Shown: one piece after another, positions 8,909-18,027 of the stretch
Layout: the number at the start of each line of letters is the position of its first letter
Numbering within the stretch: the stretch's first letter is position 1
Source: Vibrio algivorus
GTDB taxonomy: Bacteria > Pseudomonadota > Gammaproteobacteria > Enterobacterales > Vibrionaceae
DNA length: 64,000 nt
Assembly (NCBI RefSeq): GCF_002218005.2
Contig: NZ_AP018678.1
Span: 124,001 to 188,000, forward strand
Direction of reading: 5' to 3'
Position numbers and translations under genes: made by a program
The notes under the pieces: model-generated
The model's input: only the letters and a program-made list of their open reading frames with translations
What the model was told of the DNA's origin: nothing
Databases searched by the model: none

Positions 8909-11110
8909 TTAATTCCCTTTTGCCCAAACTCGATATTGGTGTAGTAACGGTTCCGTATAACCACTTGGCTGATTTTGGCCTTGGAAAATCAACTCTCTTG
9001 CTGCTTGAAACGCTAAGCTTTGCTCAACATTTGGCAGCATAGGTTGATAGCCTTCTGCCCCTGCATTTTGTGTATCTACCACTTGCGCCATTTTGTGCAT
9101 GCTGTCCATTACTTGCTCTGGGCGGCAAATTTTATGTAATAACCAGTTGGCAATGTGTTGGCTGGAAATTCGCAAAGTTGCGCGATCTTCCATTAATTCG
9201 ACATTATTAATATCAGGCACTTTTGAGCAGCCAATCCCCATTTCTACCCAACGCACCACATAGCCCAAAATGCCTTGAATATTGTTATCGAGTTCGGCTT
9301 CAATTTGTTGTTGAGAAAGTGTTTCCTCTAGCAATTCAAGGGTTAATAAATCCGCTTGATTCGTTGGTGTGCGTTCACTAACGGCTTGTTGCTCGGCAAA
9401 TACATCCACTTGGTGATAATGCAAAGCGTGCAATGTGGCAGCGGTAGGCGAGGGTACCCAAGCGGTATTGGCGCCAGATTTTGGGTGAGCCACTTTAGTT
9501 GCCATCATGGCTTTCATTTCATCGGGCATTGCCCACATGCCTTTGCCAATTTGTGCTTTGCCTGTAAAGCCACACGCTAGTCCGACTTCAACATTGTTGT
9601 TTTCATAAGCCTCAATCCAGGTTTGTTGTTTAATATCCGCTTTGGGTTTAAAAGCACCGGCTTGCATGCTGGTGTGGATTTCATCACCAGTGCGGTCAAG
9701 AAAACCAGTGTTGATGAACACTACGCGCGATTGTGCGGCGCGGATGCATTCTTTTAGGTTGACGGTTGTGCGACGTTCTTCATCCATAATCCCCATTTTT
9801 ATGGTATTTGGCTCAAGATCGAGCATTTTCTCTATACGTTCAAATAGGTCATTGCTGAATGCCACCTCTTCTGGGCCATGCATTTTCGGTTTAACAATAT
9901 AAATGCTGCCAGTTCGGCTATTAGTCACGCGGCATGCTGATGGATTTTTAATTTCAATCGCGCCAATTAAGGCAGTGATCACCGCATCAATTAACCCTTC
10001 TGGCATATTTTTGCCTTGCGAGGTTTGAACTAAATCACTGGTCATTAGGTGGCCAACATTACGAACTAATAGTAGTGAGCGACCATGCAAGTTATAGTCA
10101 TCCCCATTTTTATGGGTGTAACTACGGTCACAGTTCAGCCGACGGATCTGGGTTTGATTACCTTTATTGATCGTGGCCGTTAGGTTGCCAGTGATTAGAC
10201 CAAACCAATTACGATAGGCTTCCAACTTATCTTGGCTGTCGACTGTGGCAACCGAGTCTTCAAAATCCATAATGGTAGAAAGCGCTGATTCCATTTGAAT
10301 ATCATCCAAGCCGGCAATGTCATGCTGACCAATGGCACCTTTGCGGTTAATTATTAACTCGATGTGTAAGCCGTGATTTTTCAACACGATAGAAGTCGGT
10401 TCTACATCTGGATTACTAGAGGCAACAAACTGACAAGGCTGCGCTAAACCAGATTGACTACCATCAGGGAACGTCGCCAATAAGTGATGAAAATACACTG
10501 AATAGCTTTGAACATCGTGATGTGAGCCTTGTTTTAGTGGGAAGCTGTCATCTAAAAAGGTTTTGGCAAAATCAATGACATGTTTGCCACGAGCGGGATT
10601 GTATTTCTTACCGGCTTTTAACCCTTCCGATTGAGTAATAATGTCACTGCCGTACGTAGCATCATAAAGACTACCCCAGCGAGCATTAGCGGCGTTAAGT
10701 GCAAAACGAGCATTTTTAATTGGTACTACAAGTTGTGGTCCTGCAAGTGTAGCAATCTCTTGATCTACATTTTGGGTGCTGATTTGAAAATCGTCGCCTT
10801 GTTCAACGAGATAATCAATTTGTTGTAAAAATGCCTGATATTCATCTTGATTAAATCTAGGGTGACTTTTATGCCAGTCATCAATTTGAGTTTGTAGGCG
10901 AGTACGAGTTTCTAACAGCGCTTGGTTTTTCGGCGCAAGATCATTCAGCAGTTGGCTGAAATTAGCCCAAAATTTCTGCTGATCGAGATCGGTTAGTGGC
11001 AACACTTGTTGATTGACGAATTGAACTAGCTCGGCATTAAAGTTGTGTTGAGTCGCTAATGTAGTCTGTGTGCTGGTCATTGGACCATCGATAGTATGTG
11101 CTAAGTTCAT
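8909..11110 (-). CDS. glcB: Malate synthase G
   Basis: Condenses glyoxylate with acetyl-CoA to malate, the second glyoxylate-shunt step. At 733 residues it is the large G isoform (E. coli GlcB 723), not the ~530-residue A form. Recognisable stretches are RWGSLYDATYGSD, IMDFEDSVATVDSQDK (catalytic acidic region), LNCDRSYTHKNG and the late GCSKVPDINNVELMEDRATL. The start at 11110 (MNLAHTIDGPMTST) is kept; the internal ATG at residue 11 is also possible. The divergent regulator at 11292 probably controls it. Pairing an AceA of long type with GlcB in one shunt cluster is common in Vibrio-like genomes. Confidence 0.94.
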   Translation of the reverse strand: MNLAHTIDGPMTSTQTTLATQHNFNAELVQFVNQQVLPLTDLDQQKFWANFSQLLNDLAPKNQALLETRTRLQTQIDDWHKSHPRFNQDEYQAFLQQIDYLVEQGDDFQISTQNVDQEIATLAGPQLVVPIKNARFALNAANARWGSLYDATYGSDIITQSEGLKAGKKYNPARGKHVIDFAKTFLDDSFPLKQGSHHDVQSYSVYFHHLLATFPDGSQSGLAQPCQFVASSNPDVEPTSIVLKNHGLHIELIINRKGAIGQHDIAGLDDIQMESALSTIMDFEDSVATVDSQDKLEAYRNWFGLITGNLTATINKGNQTQIRRLNCDRSYTHKNGDDYNLHGRSLLLVRNVGHLMTSDLVQTSQGKNMPEGLIDAVITALIGAIEIKNPSACRVTNSRTGSIYIVKPKMHGPEEVAFSNDLFERIEKMLDLEPNTIKMGIMDEERRTTVNLKECIRAAQSRVVFINTGFLDRTGDEIHTSMQAGAFKPKADIKQQTWIEAYENNNVEVGLACGFTGKAQIGKGMWAMPDEMKAMMATKVAHPKSGANTAWVPSPTAATLHALHYHQVDVFAEQQAVSERTPTNQADLLTLELLEETLSQQQIEAELDNNIQGILGYVVRWVEMGIGCSKVPDINNVELMEDRATLRISSQHIANWLLHKICRPEQVMDSMHKMAQVVDTQNAGAEGYQPMLPNVEQSLAFQAARELIFQGQNQPSGYTEPLLHQYRVWAKGN

Positions 11111-11255
11111 ATTCGTTCCCTCATGTTACGACTTGTTTTTGAGCCACCGTTTTCTTAATCAGTGACCGCTGTCTTAAAGTTGAACATAAAATGCTGCTTT
11201 TTTATCCTGTGACTAAAAGAATAGCGATAAAATAACTAAAATTTCACAAAGAAAA

Positions 11256-11268
11256 TTACACAGTGTAA
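11256..11268. promoter_or_regulatory. 13-base perfect palindrome, candidate operator
   Basis: TTACACAGTGTAA, a perfect palindrome about one central A, 24 bases before the regulator start codon and in the shared glcB/regulator upstream region. Flanking TTTCACAAA and TTTTACAAA resemble half-sites of RamB/ScfR-type regulators. Autoregulation is an inference. Confidence 0.45.
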
Positions 11269-11291
11269 ATTTTACAAATAAGAGGTCAGGG

Positions 11292-12824
11292 ATGAAGGCA
11301 TCAAGTTCGTTAAATAGACAGTCACACTTTCTCGGCACTAAGGTTCGTAACTTACGGAAACGTAATGGTTTAACCTTGGAAGATTTATCGTCACGTTGCA
11401 TTAAAATTGACCCTGAAGATGCCCCGTCGGTGTCGTATCTTTCGATGATTGAACGAGGCAAGCGAGTGCCAAGTGAAGCGATGTTGGATGTGATCGCGCA
11501 GGTATTTCAAAAGCCGTTGCAGTGGTTTTTAGATGATGCCAGTGAAGAGCAAGAAATCACCCCAGAAAAGGGGAGTCGTGGTGGCATTAATGGTATGGTG
11601 CTTGAACCAAGCTTTTTGTTTTCCAATGATATTTTACAAATTGCTATTCCTGAAATGCTGTCACAAACCGGCACTACTGGGCATCAGTTTGCCCATCTTT
11701 TGATTCGTGCTCACCAAGAACATCATCAAAATCATTTTCCTGATCTTGAAAAGGCGGCAGAAAAAGTTGGCCAAAAACGTATGCCGTTGTCGGTTGAAGA
11801 TTTATTGGATATTTGTCAGGAAGTCGGTGTAAAGATCAAATGGTTCGATGAGCCATCACAAGATGTGGAGGATATTCATGGGGTGAAGTCCAAACATATT
11901 GTGCGTTCTTATGCTGAAGCACCGGGGGTAATCCGAATCAACCGTGCACTAAAAGCCACCCCAGAAAAACTTAAATATGATTTAGCGGTACACATAGGCC
12001 ATAAAGTGTTGCACAACAGTGATGGTGAAAAGCATGTTATTGCCTCGGATAATCGTAATTTATCTACTTTAATGCCGGATCAAACACGAGATGTGAATAA
12101 CCTCGATTCCAAACATATTTTGCAAGCTTGGCGAGACTTTGAATGCTCATTTTTTGCTGGTGCCTTGTTATGCCCGAAAGTACCATTTCGTCAGTTACTC
12201 GACCGGCATGGTTATGAGATTAGTGTGAGTAAATTAATTGGCGTGTCAGAGTCAGTTGTCATGCGTCGTATGACTGCGGTATCACCGTATCCTCATTGGC
12301 ATTATTTCGATGCTTATAATCCCGGTAAGCTAAAAGCAGTATATCGTGGCAATGGTATTCCTCTACCTTGGGGTAATATGCGTATGGTAGAAGATCCGTG
12401 TCAGCATTGGTCGGTATTTCGTATGATAGGTATTCCAGGTAATACGCCAGTTGCGCAAATTTCAGTGTTGAATCAAGATGGTGTGCCACATATTTATTGC
12501 TGTGAGTCGGTTAAAGTTAAAGACATGGCGGGCAATTACCATGTGCTATGTTCGGGCGTTGATTTGAATCCAGCGTTAGAAGCTCAAGGGGAAGATGCGG
12601 TTGCGATAGCCACTGCTCTGCAAAAAGAGTGTGTGCGCAAAGGTGGGCAATGTGAGATCCCTTACCAAATAAAACAACAGCTACTTACCGTGGCGCGGAT
12701 TTTAAATATTAATTGGATTGAACGCGGCATCGAAAATCAGGCGAGAGTGATTTGTTCACGTGGAGGAATGTGTCCAAGGCAACCGAGGTGTTATAAAGAG
12801 AAGTCCCTAGTTTCAAGTTCCTAG
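11292..12824 (+). CDS. XRE-type short-chain fatty acyl-CoA regulator (RamB/ScfR family)
   Basis: Transcription factor with an XRE helix-turn-helix at residues ~14-75 (GTKVRNLRKRNGLTLEDLSS, SYLSMIERGKRVPS). An ImmA/IrrE-like domain follows near residue 235, and a C-terminal DUF2083-type region holds a Cys-rich tail (CSRGGMCPRQPRC). RamB relatives control aceA and aceB in actinobacteria and ScfR-like proteins sense short-chain acyl-CoA; the divergent glyoxylate-shunt genes support the same role here. In the metallopeptidase-like domain the segment reads HIGHKVLH, lacking the Glu of HExxH, so it is probably a sensor and not a protease. The final VSSS and TAG are written by a CTAGTTCC repeat. Confidence 0.85.
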   Translation: MKASSSLNRQSHFLGTKVRNLRKRNGLTLEDLSSRCIKIDPEDAPSVSYLSMIERGKRVPSEAMLDVIAQVFQKPLQWFLDDASEEQEITPEKGSRGGINGMVLEPSFLFSNDILQIAIPEMLSQTGTTGHQFAHLLIRAHQEHHQNHFPDLEKAAEKVGQKRMPLSVEDLLDICQEVGVKIKWFDEPSQDVEDIHGVKSKHIVRSYAEAPGVIRINRALKATPEKLKYDLAVHIGHKVLHNSDGEKHVIASDNRNLSTLMPDQTRDVNNLDSKHILQAWRDFECSFFAGALLCPKVPFRQLLDRHGYEISVSKLIGVSESVVMRRMTAVSPYPHWHYFDAYNPGKLKAVYRGNGIPLPWGNMRMVEDPCQHWSVFRMIGIPGNTPVAQISVLNQDGVPHIYCCESVKVKDMAGNYHVLCSGVDLNPALEAQGEDAVAIATALQKECVRKGGQCEIPYQIKQQLLTVARILNINWIERGIENQARVICSRGGMCPRQPRCYKEKSLVSSS

Positions 12825-12842
12825 TTTCTAGTTTCTAGGAAG
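12803..12842. repeat. CTAGTTCC-type repeat overlapping a gene's stop codon (family C, copy 4)
   Basis: Four tandem degenerate units, beginning AGTCCCTAGTTTCAAGTTCC and ending TAGTTTCTAGTTTCTAGG. The regulator's last residues and TAG (12822-12824) lie inside. Confidence 0.72.
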
Positions 12843-12870
12843 TGGAAGAACGTTGATTGTTGGACATAAA

Positions 12871-12901
12871 AAACCAGAAGCGCACAGTGCGTTTCTGGTT
12901 T
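12871..12901. terminator. Bidirectional terminator
   Basis: Fourteen-base-pair stem AAACCAGAAGCGCA / TGCGTTTCTGGTTT (one G-U pair) with loop CAG. It has a T tract on the minus side and T-rich sequence on the plus side. It serves both the regulator and the convergent PhoX-like gene. Confidence 0.9.
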
Positions 12902-12928
12902 AGTATTTTTTATAGCGACAGTGTTTTT

Positions 12929-12960
12929 CTAGGAACCAGGGACTAGCAACCTAGGGACTG
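12929..12960. repeat. CTAGTTCC-type repeat (family C, copy 5)
   Basis: CTAGGAACCAGGGACTAGCA then ACCTAGGGACTG, in inverted orientation relative to copy 4, ending four bases from the PhoX-like gene's stop. Copies 4 and 5 flank the terminator as opposing arms. Confidence 0.7.
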
Positions 12961-12964
12961 CTAT

Positions 12965-14833
12965 TTACGCTCCTATCACCCCACCATCTTCACGAGTGAT
13001 TTTGATGACGGTAGAACGTGGAATACCATCAATTGCGGAATAAGAACCGGTTGGATGTTGCACGCCAACAAACATGGTTCGGTAATCTGGGCTAAAGGTT
13101 AGTCCGGTAATTTCACAACCCGTTGGGCCGGTTAAGAAACGCTTGATTTCACCAGTATTGGGATCGCCACACAACATTTGGTTATTGCCCATACCAGCAA
13201 AATCGCCTGAGTTTGAGTAGTTGCCATCGGTTTGAATCCATAAGCGGCCATCTTTATCAAACCCAATGCCATCGGGGCTATTGAACATGTTTTCAGGCGT
13301 AATATTATCACTGCCTGAACGGGGATCATCACTGGCATAAATCTCTGGGTTGCCGGCTAATACATAGATATCCCAGAAGAATTGCTCGGAATCGTGTTTG
13401 CCATTTTTCGGTTGCCAACGGATGATATGACCGTAGATATTGTCTTCTCGTGGGTTGGCTGGGTTGACTTCTTGGTCGTCACGTACACCACGATATTTAT
13501 TGTTAGTGAGTGTACAAAAAACTTGCTCATTATCAGGGTGAACGGCAACCCATTCAGGGCGATCCATGGTGGTTGCGCCGACTTGAGTCGCGGCTTTACG
13601 TGCAAAAATGAGTACATCTGCTTGGCTATTAAAACCATTTTCTGGGGTTAGGCCATTTTTGCCAAAAGTTAGCTCAAGCCATTCACCTTTACCATGCATA
13701 TCACCATCTTTGGCGGTAAATTTAGCGACATACAAAGTACCTTCATCCAGTAAATCTCGGTTAGCTTCTGGTTTATGGGCTTTATATTTGCCTTTTGATA
13801 CAAACTTATAAATATGCTCGCCTCGTTCATCATCCCCAAGGTAGATGATTACACGACCATTTTTGTCGATGGTTAACGCTGCATTTTCATGTTTGAAACG
13901 ACCTAATGCAGTGCGTTTTTTCGGTTTGGAATTTGGATTCATTGGGTCAATTTCCACTACCCAACCATGGCGATGATTTTCATTCGGTTCTTTTTCGATA
14001 TCAAAGCGTTCATCAAATTGATGCCAATTAAACCAGCTATTGCCTGAATTAATGCCGTAGCGTGCATCGTCTTCCGGTACTTCAATTTCATTTTGACTAC
14101 CAAAGAGACCATTAAAATTTTCTTCACAGGTAAGGTAGGTTCCCCAAGGTGTTGCGCCATTGGCACAGTTATTAAAAGTGCCAAGAACTTGTGTGCCTGT
14201 TGGGTCAGCGTGGGTTTTGACTTTATCGCTTCCTGCCGCAGGGCCGGTTAATTCCATTTCTGTATAAGCGGTGATGCGACGGTTTAAACGACCATCGACA
14301 TTGACTTCCCAGCCTTGTGCACCCTTGCGCAATTCAACAATAGAAACACCAACCGCTGCTTGAGAACGACGAACTTTTTCCGCGGTTAGGTTCTCGCCTT
14401 GGTCATCAAATAAAGTTCGGTAATCGGTATTTTCATTGTTGACCGCTAATACTGCACGATTGCGACTAAGAGGTAGGAAAGTCATGCCATCATTGTTATC
14501 GCCAAATTGCATTTCTTGGTCGACCGCTGAGTTTGATTGAGAAAATGCCGCGGCCGTAGGCTTGATAGCATCACCCCAAGAAATTAAAGATTCTGCACGG
14601 TATCCCCTAGGGACAATAACACTATCTTGGGTTGAGGATGATATAGGAGAAAAGCCGAGTAATTCAGGGGCTTTAGGTGGGCGAACCATGGCATTAGCAA
14701 TCGGAGAGGCGGCAAAAAAAGCGGCTGAGCTACCTGCTGCAGTGGTTTGTAGAAAACGACGACGGCTCAGCCCTTTCTCAATAATTTGTGAAAAATCGCT
14801 AATATCAGCTTTAGACGGGTTTTGCTTGCTCAT
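12965..14833 (-). CDS. PhoX-like (DUF839) Tat-exported phosphatase family protein
   Basis: 622 residues with a twin-arginine signal (GLSRRRFLQTTAAGSSAAFF, cleavage probably after SPIANA), so a folded, cofactor-loaded periplasmic protein is expected. The body is DUF839/PhoX: NNCANGATPWGTYLTCEENF, HGWVVEIDP, FKHENA, YLGDDERGEHIYKFVS and SPDGIGFDKDGRLWIQTDG are family landmarks. PhoX enzymes are Ca/Fe-dependent alkaline phosphatases that free phosphate from organic esters; whether this paralogue has that activity is not shown by sequence. Start ATG at 14833. No pho box was recognised upstream. Confidence 0.85.
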   Translation of the reverse strand: MSKQNPSKADISDFSQIIEKGLSRRRFLQTTAAGSSAAFFAASPIANAMVRPPKAPELLGFSPISSSTQDSVIVPRGYRAESLISWGDAIKPTAAAFSQSNSAVDQEMQFGDNNDGMTFLPLSRNRAVLAVNNENTDYRTLFDDQGENLTAEKVRRSQAAVGVSIVELRKGAQGWEVNVDGRLNRRITAYTEMELTGPAAGSDKVKTHADPTGTQVLGTFNNCANGATPWGTYLTCEENFNGLFGSQNEIEVPEDDARYGINSGNSWFNWHQFDERFDIEKEPNENHRHGWVVEIDPMNPNSKPKKRTALGRFKHENAALTIDKNGRVIIYLGDDERGEHIYKFVSKGKYKAHKPEANRDLLDEGTLYVAKFTAKDGDMHGKGEWLELTFGKNGLTPENGFNSQADVLIFARKAATQVGATTMDRPEWVAVHPDNEQVFCTLTNNKYRGVRDDQEVNPANPREDNIYGHIIRWQPKNGKHDSEQFFWDIYVLAGNPEIYASDDPRSGSDNITPENMFNSPDGIGFDKDGRLWIQTDGNYSNSGDFAGMGNNQMLCGDPNTGEIKRFLTGPTGCEITGLTFSPDYRTMFVGVQHPTGSYSAIDGIPRSTVIKITREDGGVIGA

Positions 14834-14972
14834 AATTGATTTCCTATTGTTATTATCAAAGATGAGCAGAGGTTAATGATGAAATGTAACGTTAATATTG
14901 CAGAGAAGCGGCTGTCAAAATAATTTCATATTGAAAGGACAGAACGGAAGTCACTTGTTTTAAATGATAGGC

Positions 14973-15437
14973 TTATGGATTAACGTTACGGTTAATTGGG
15001 TTTTGTAATGAAATCAGTGTTTCGGTCGATTGCACCTCATCAATCGCTTGTAGTTTATCAATTAAAACGTATTGCAGCTCTTCAATATTTTTACACATCA
15101 ACTTGACGAAAATATTGTAGGCACCGGTGGTGTAGTAGGCTTCAACTACTTCATCTAATGCATTTAGTTTTTCAATTGCCGAGTGATAATCTCGCGCGGC
15201 ATTAAGGTTTATTCCAATAAAGCAACACACGTCATAGCCTAGCTTCTTCGCATTAACCACAACTTCAGTGCCTTCGATGACTTTGGCCGCTCGCATTTTT
15301 TCAACTCGAACATGCACTGTTGCGGGGCTGACATCAAAGCGTTTGGCCATTTCTGCATAAGGCGTTCGTGCGTCTGCCATTAAAATCTTCAGAATTGCTT
15401 TATCAAGCTCATCTAATCGAACATTAGGATCGGGCAT
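14973..15437 (-). CDS. asnC: Lrp/AsnC-family regulator AsnC
   Basis: 154 residues with an N-terminal winged helix (TPYAEMAKRFDVSPATVHVR) and a C-terminal RAM ligand-binding domain (EVVEAYYTTGAYNIFVKLMC). It aligns closely with E. coli AsnC, including LGYDVCCFIGI and the end STETLISLQNPI. AsnC senses asparagine and activates asnA. Here asnA is not adjacent: the divergent neighbour is a GGDEF-EAL gene, so the target is elsewhere or different. Confidence 0.9.
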   Translation of the reverse strand: MPDPNVRLDELDKAILKILMADARTPYAEMAKRFDVSPATVHVRVEKMRAAKVIEGTEVVVNAKKLGYDVCCFIGINLNAARDYHSAIEKLNALDEVVEAYYTTGAYNIFVKLMCKNIEELQYVLIDKLQAIDEVQSTETLISLQNPINRNVNP

Positions 15438-15639
15438 GTTGATTCCTTAATTCATTACATTGAGATTATTTAATTTAATTTTTTGCTTTTGCTTACGAAT
15501 ATAACAAACAAAACAGCAAAATAGTTGGTAAGGTTAATAACATAAGTCATTATTGTTAAAGAGAGTTATTACTCGCTTTTTTATTTAGGCACTGAACAAT
15601 TCGGTGTTACTTTCTCACTAAAGACATAGCTTGCACTAA

Positions 15640-17985
15640 ATGAATGTAGATTTTCGATATTTTATAACTTTGGTTATTACCTTCGCGAGTGATTTCGCTT
15701 GGGCAAGTGAGAGTGGATCAAGTATAGAGCCTACTATGCTTGAAACAAACTCACCGGCAGTCATCAGCCAAGCCCAATCTAGTTTTACAGATATTCCTCA
15801 CCCCAATGATATGCTGCAATTTTTCGTTTATTTCATTGTATTGGCGATGGTTTTATTTTTTATTATTCGTCATTTTAAGCGTGTTCGTATTACTGAAAAT
15901 CAATCACAGCAAAGTCAGTATTTATTGGAAACGGTTTATGACTTAAGTAGGCAAGCCATTGGTATTGTTGATGAAAAAGGGCGGTTAATCTCTAGTAATC
16001 AGACTTTGCAAGAATGGGTGTATGACCCGAATTTTGATTACGGTCACCCCGTTTGGACTTATGGCGGATGGGGAGAAGCGAGTGGTGAAAAAGTTCAACA
16101 GGCGTACCTAAAAGCGCAACAAGAAGGGGTAGTTCGCCTTGAGGTTGAATTAATAAGAACGAATATTGGACCGATTATTTTAGATTTAAGTATTAAAAAA
16201 TTACCAACAGTGGATGGTCATGATGAACAATATTTATTCGAAGGCAAGGATATAACGGCTCATAAATTGGCAGAAAAACGCTTAATTGAGAATGAGGCGA
16301 AGTTTAGAAATTACTACCAATTACAGCCGGTGATGATGCTAACCCTTGATGAGCATGATTGTATTCAAGCAGCCAACAAGTTTACTTCTGAAATCTTAGG
16401 TTACGATAACTTGCAAATCTTAGGGCGAAAACTGCAAAGTTTTTATGCTCAAACCAGCGAGATCAGTGCGTTAGAAAAGTTACGTCAACCACAAAAAAAA
16501 CATGCTTTAGTCGCGCGTCGTGAAATCCAATATATTGATCATATGGGTCAGTCTGTGTGGATAAGAGAAAATATTCGTCAAATTCCAGAAACTCGTCAAT
16601 TATTAATTGTCGGTGAAGATATTACCGAAACTCACTTGTTAGCGGAGCAACTAGAATATCAAGCTCATTACGATGGTTTAACTGGCTTGTATAACCGATA
16701 TCATTTTGAGCAACAACTCGTCACTGCTTTAAAGGAAGTGAAAGGTAATATACGTGTGCATGCCTTATTTTATCTTGATCTTGACCAGTTTAAATTAATC
16801 AATGATACGGTTGGTCATGAAGCTGGAGATGCTGCAATTGTCTATGTCGCTGAGTTGTTAGCTCAATTAATCCCCCAAAAAGCAACACTAGCAAGAACCG
16901 GTGGCGATGAGTTTGCCATTTTATTACGTGATTGCGATGAAGAGGAGGTGAGGCAATTTGCTCAGTCGATTCTCGATGCGTTTAATCAAAGCCAGTTTAT
17001 GTGGCGAGGCATCCACTTTAATTTAAATTGCTCGATCGGGATCCGTAAAATTGATTACACCGCAAAGTCGGTGCAAAGAGTGAATGCCCAGGCAGATACA
17101 GCCTGCCATTTAGCTAAAGAAGAAGGACGAAATCGAGCGCATTTTTATAATGGTGATGATAAGAGCTTCCGTCATCGAGAGTTAGAAATGGCCTGTGTCA
17201 ATCAAGTGCATGACGCCTTGGCTAATGACCGGGTAGAACTTTACGCTCAACCTATTTTAGATATTTCGTCATCTCCAAGCGACAAGTTACACTTTGAAAT
17301 TTTGGTACGTTTACGTGATAAGAACGATAAACTGATGTCGCCGGGAATTTTTATGCCGGCAATTGAACGCTACAACCTTGCTCATTTGATTGATCGCCAA
17401 GTATTTAAGCAAACTTTAGCTTGGTTTGAGGATCATCCAGATGCCATTGATAAGCTAGGCCGTTGCTCGATCAACCTTTCGGGTCAGTCTATGGGTGATA
17501 AAGATTTTATTGCTTTTCTGATTGACCTGCTGCAAAACACCACTGTGCCGACAGAAAAAATCTGTATTGAAATCACAGAGACGGCTGCGGTTGGGAACAT
17601 GCTACAAGCCTCCCAGCTATTTACCCGCTTAAAGCAATTAGGTTGCAAGATTGCATTAGATGATTTTGGTTCAGGCTTGTCTTCTTTTGCTTATTTAAAA
17701 ACCTTACCGTTAGATATCGTTAAAATTGATGGTTGCTTTGTGCGAGATATGCATCAAGATGAAGTGGACTATATTTTAGTGAAATCAATTCACAATTTAG
17801 TTAAGCAACTTGGCAAGCAAACAGTGGCGGAGTTTGTGGAAAATGATGAGATATTATCGTGCTTAATAGATTTAGGTGTCGATTATGCTCAAGGCTACTT
17901 GATTAGCGCGCCTAAGCCATTAGCACAATTGGTCGAAGAGTTTATTCCACAACCTGCTTCATCTTATCTTCCAGATAACGGATAA
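15640..17985 (+). CDS. Membrane PAS-GGDEF-EAL cyclic-di-GMP signalling protein
   Basis: 781 residues. A signal-like segment (residues 1-23) and a membrane helix near 62-82 (FFVYFIVLAMVLFFIIRHF) leave a small periplasmic loop. Two PAS-like domains (~95-215 and ~220-335) precede GGDEF (~340-505; YDGLTGLYNR, GGDEF near 421) and EAL (~520-770). The EAL signature reads EIL near residue 553. Other phosphodiesterase residues look intact: INLSGQ, EITETA, DDFGSG, DIVKIDG, AEFVEN and YAQGY. The RxxD inhibitory site before GGDEF is absent (PQKA). It may both make and degrade c-di-GMP; net activity cannot be told. Start ATG at 15640 gives the signal segment. Confidence 0.9.
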   Translation: MNVDFRYFITLVITFASDFAWASESGSSIEPTMLETNSPAVISQAQSSFTDIPHPNDMLQFFVYFIVLAMVLFFIIRHFKRVRITENQSQQSQYLLETVYDLSRQAIGIVDEKGRLISSNQTLQEWVYDPNFDYGHPVWTYGGWGEASGEKVQQAYLKAQQEGVVRLEVELIRTNIGPIILDLSIKKLPTVDGHDEQYLFEGKDITAHKLAEKRLIENEAKFRNYYQLQPVMMLTLDEHDCIQAANKFTSEILGYDNLQILGRKLQSFYAQTSEISALEKLRQPQKKHALVARREIQYIDHMGQSVWIRENIRQIPETRQLLIVGEDITETHLLAEQLEYQAHYDGLTGLYNRYHFEQQLVTALKEVKGNIRVHALFYLDLDQFKLINDTVGHEAGDAAIVYVAELLAQLIPQKATLARTGGDEFAILLRDCDEEEVRQFAQSILDAFNQSQFMWRGIHFNLNCSIGIRKIDYTAKSVQRVNAQADTACHLAKEEGRNRAHFYNGDDKSFRHRELEMACVNQVHDALANDRVELYAQPILDISSSPSDKLHFEILVRLRDKNDKLMSPGIFMPAIERYNLAHLIDRQVFKQTLAWFEDHPDAIDKLGRCSINLSGQSMGDKDFIAFLIDLLQNTTVPTEKICIEITETAAVGNMLQASQLFTRLKQLGCKIALDDFGSGLSSFAYLKTLPLDIVKIDGCFVRDMHQDEVDYILVKSIHNLVKQLGKQTVAEFVENDEILSCLIDLGVDYAQGYLISAPKPLAQLVEEFIPQPASSYLPDNG

Positions 17986-18027
17986 TGCCGCGTTATTATT
18001 TGAATCTGTATTATTTTTGGAGTTTGT

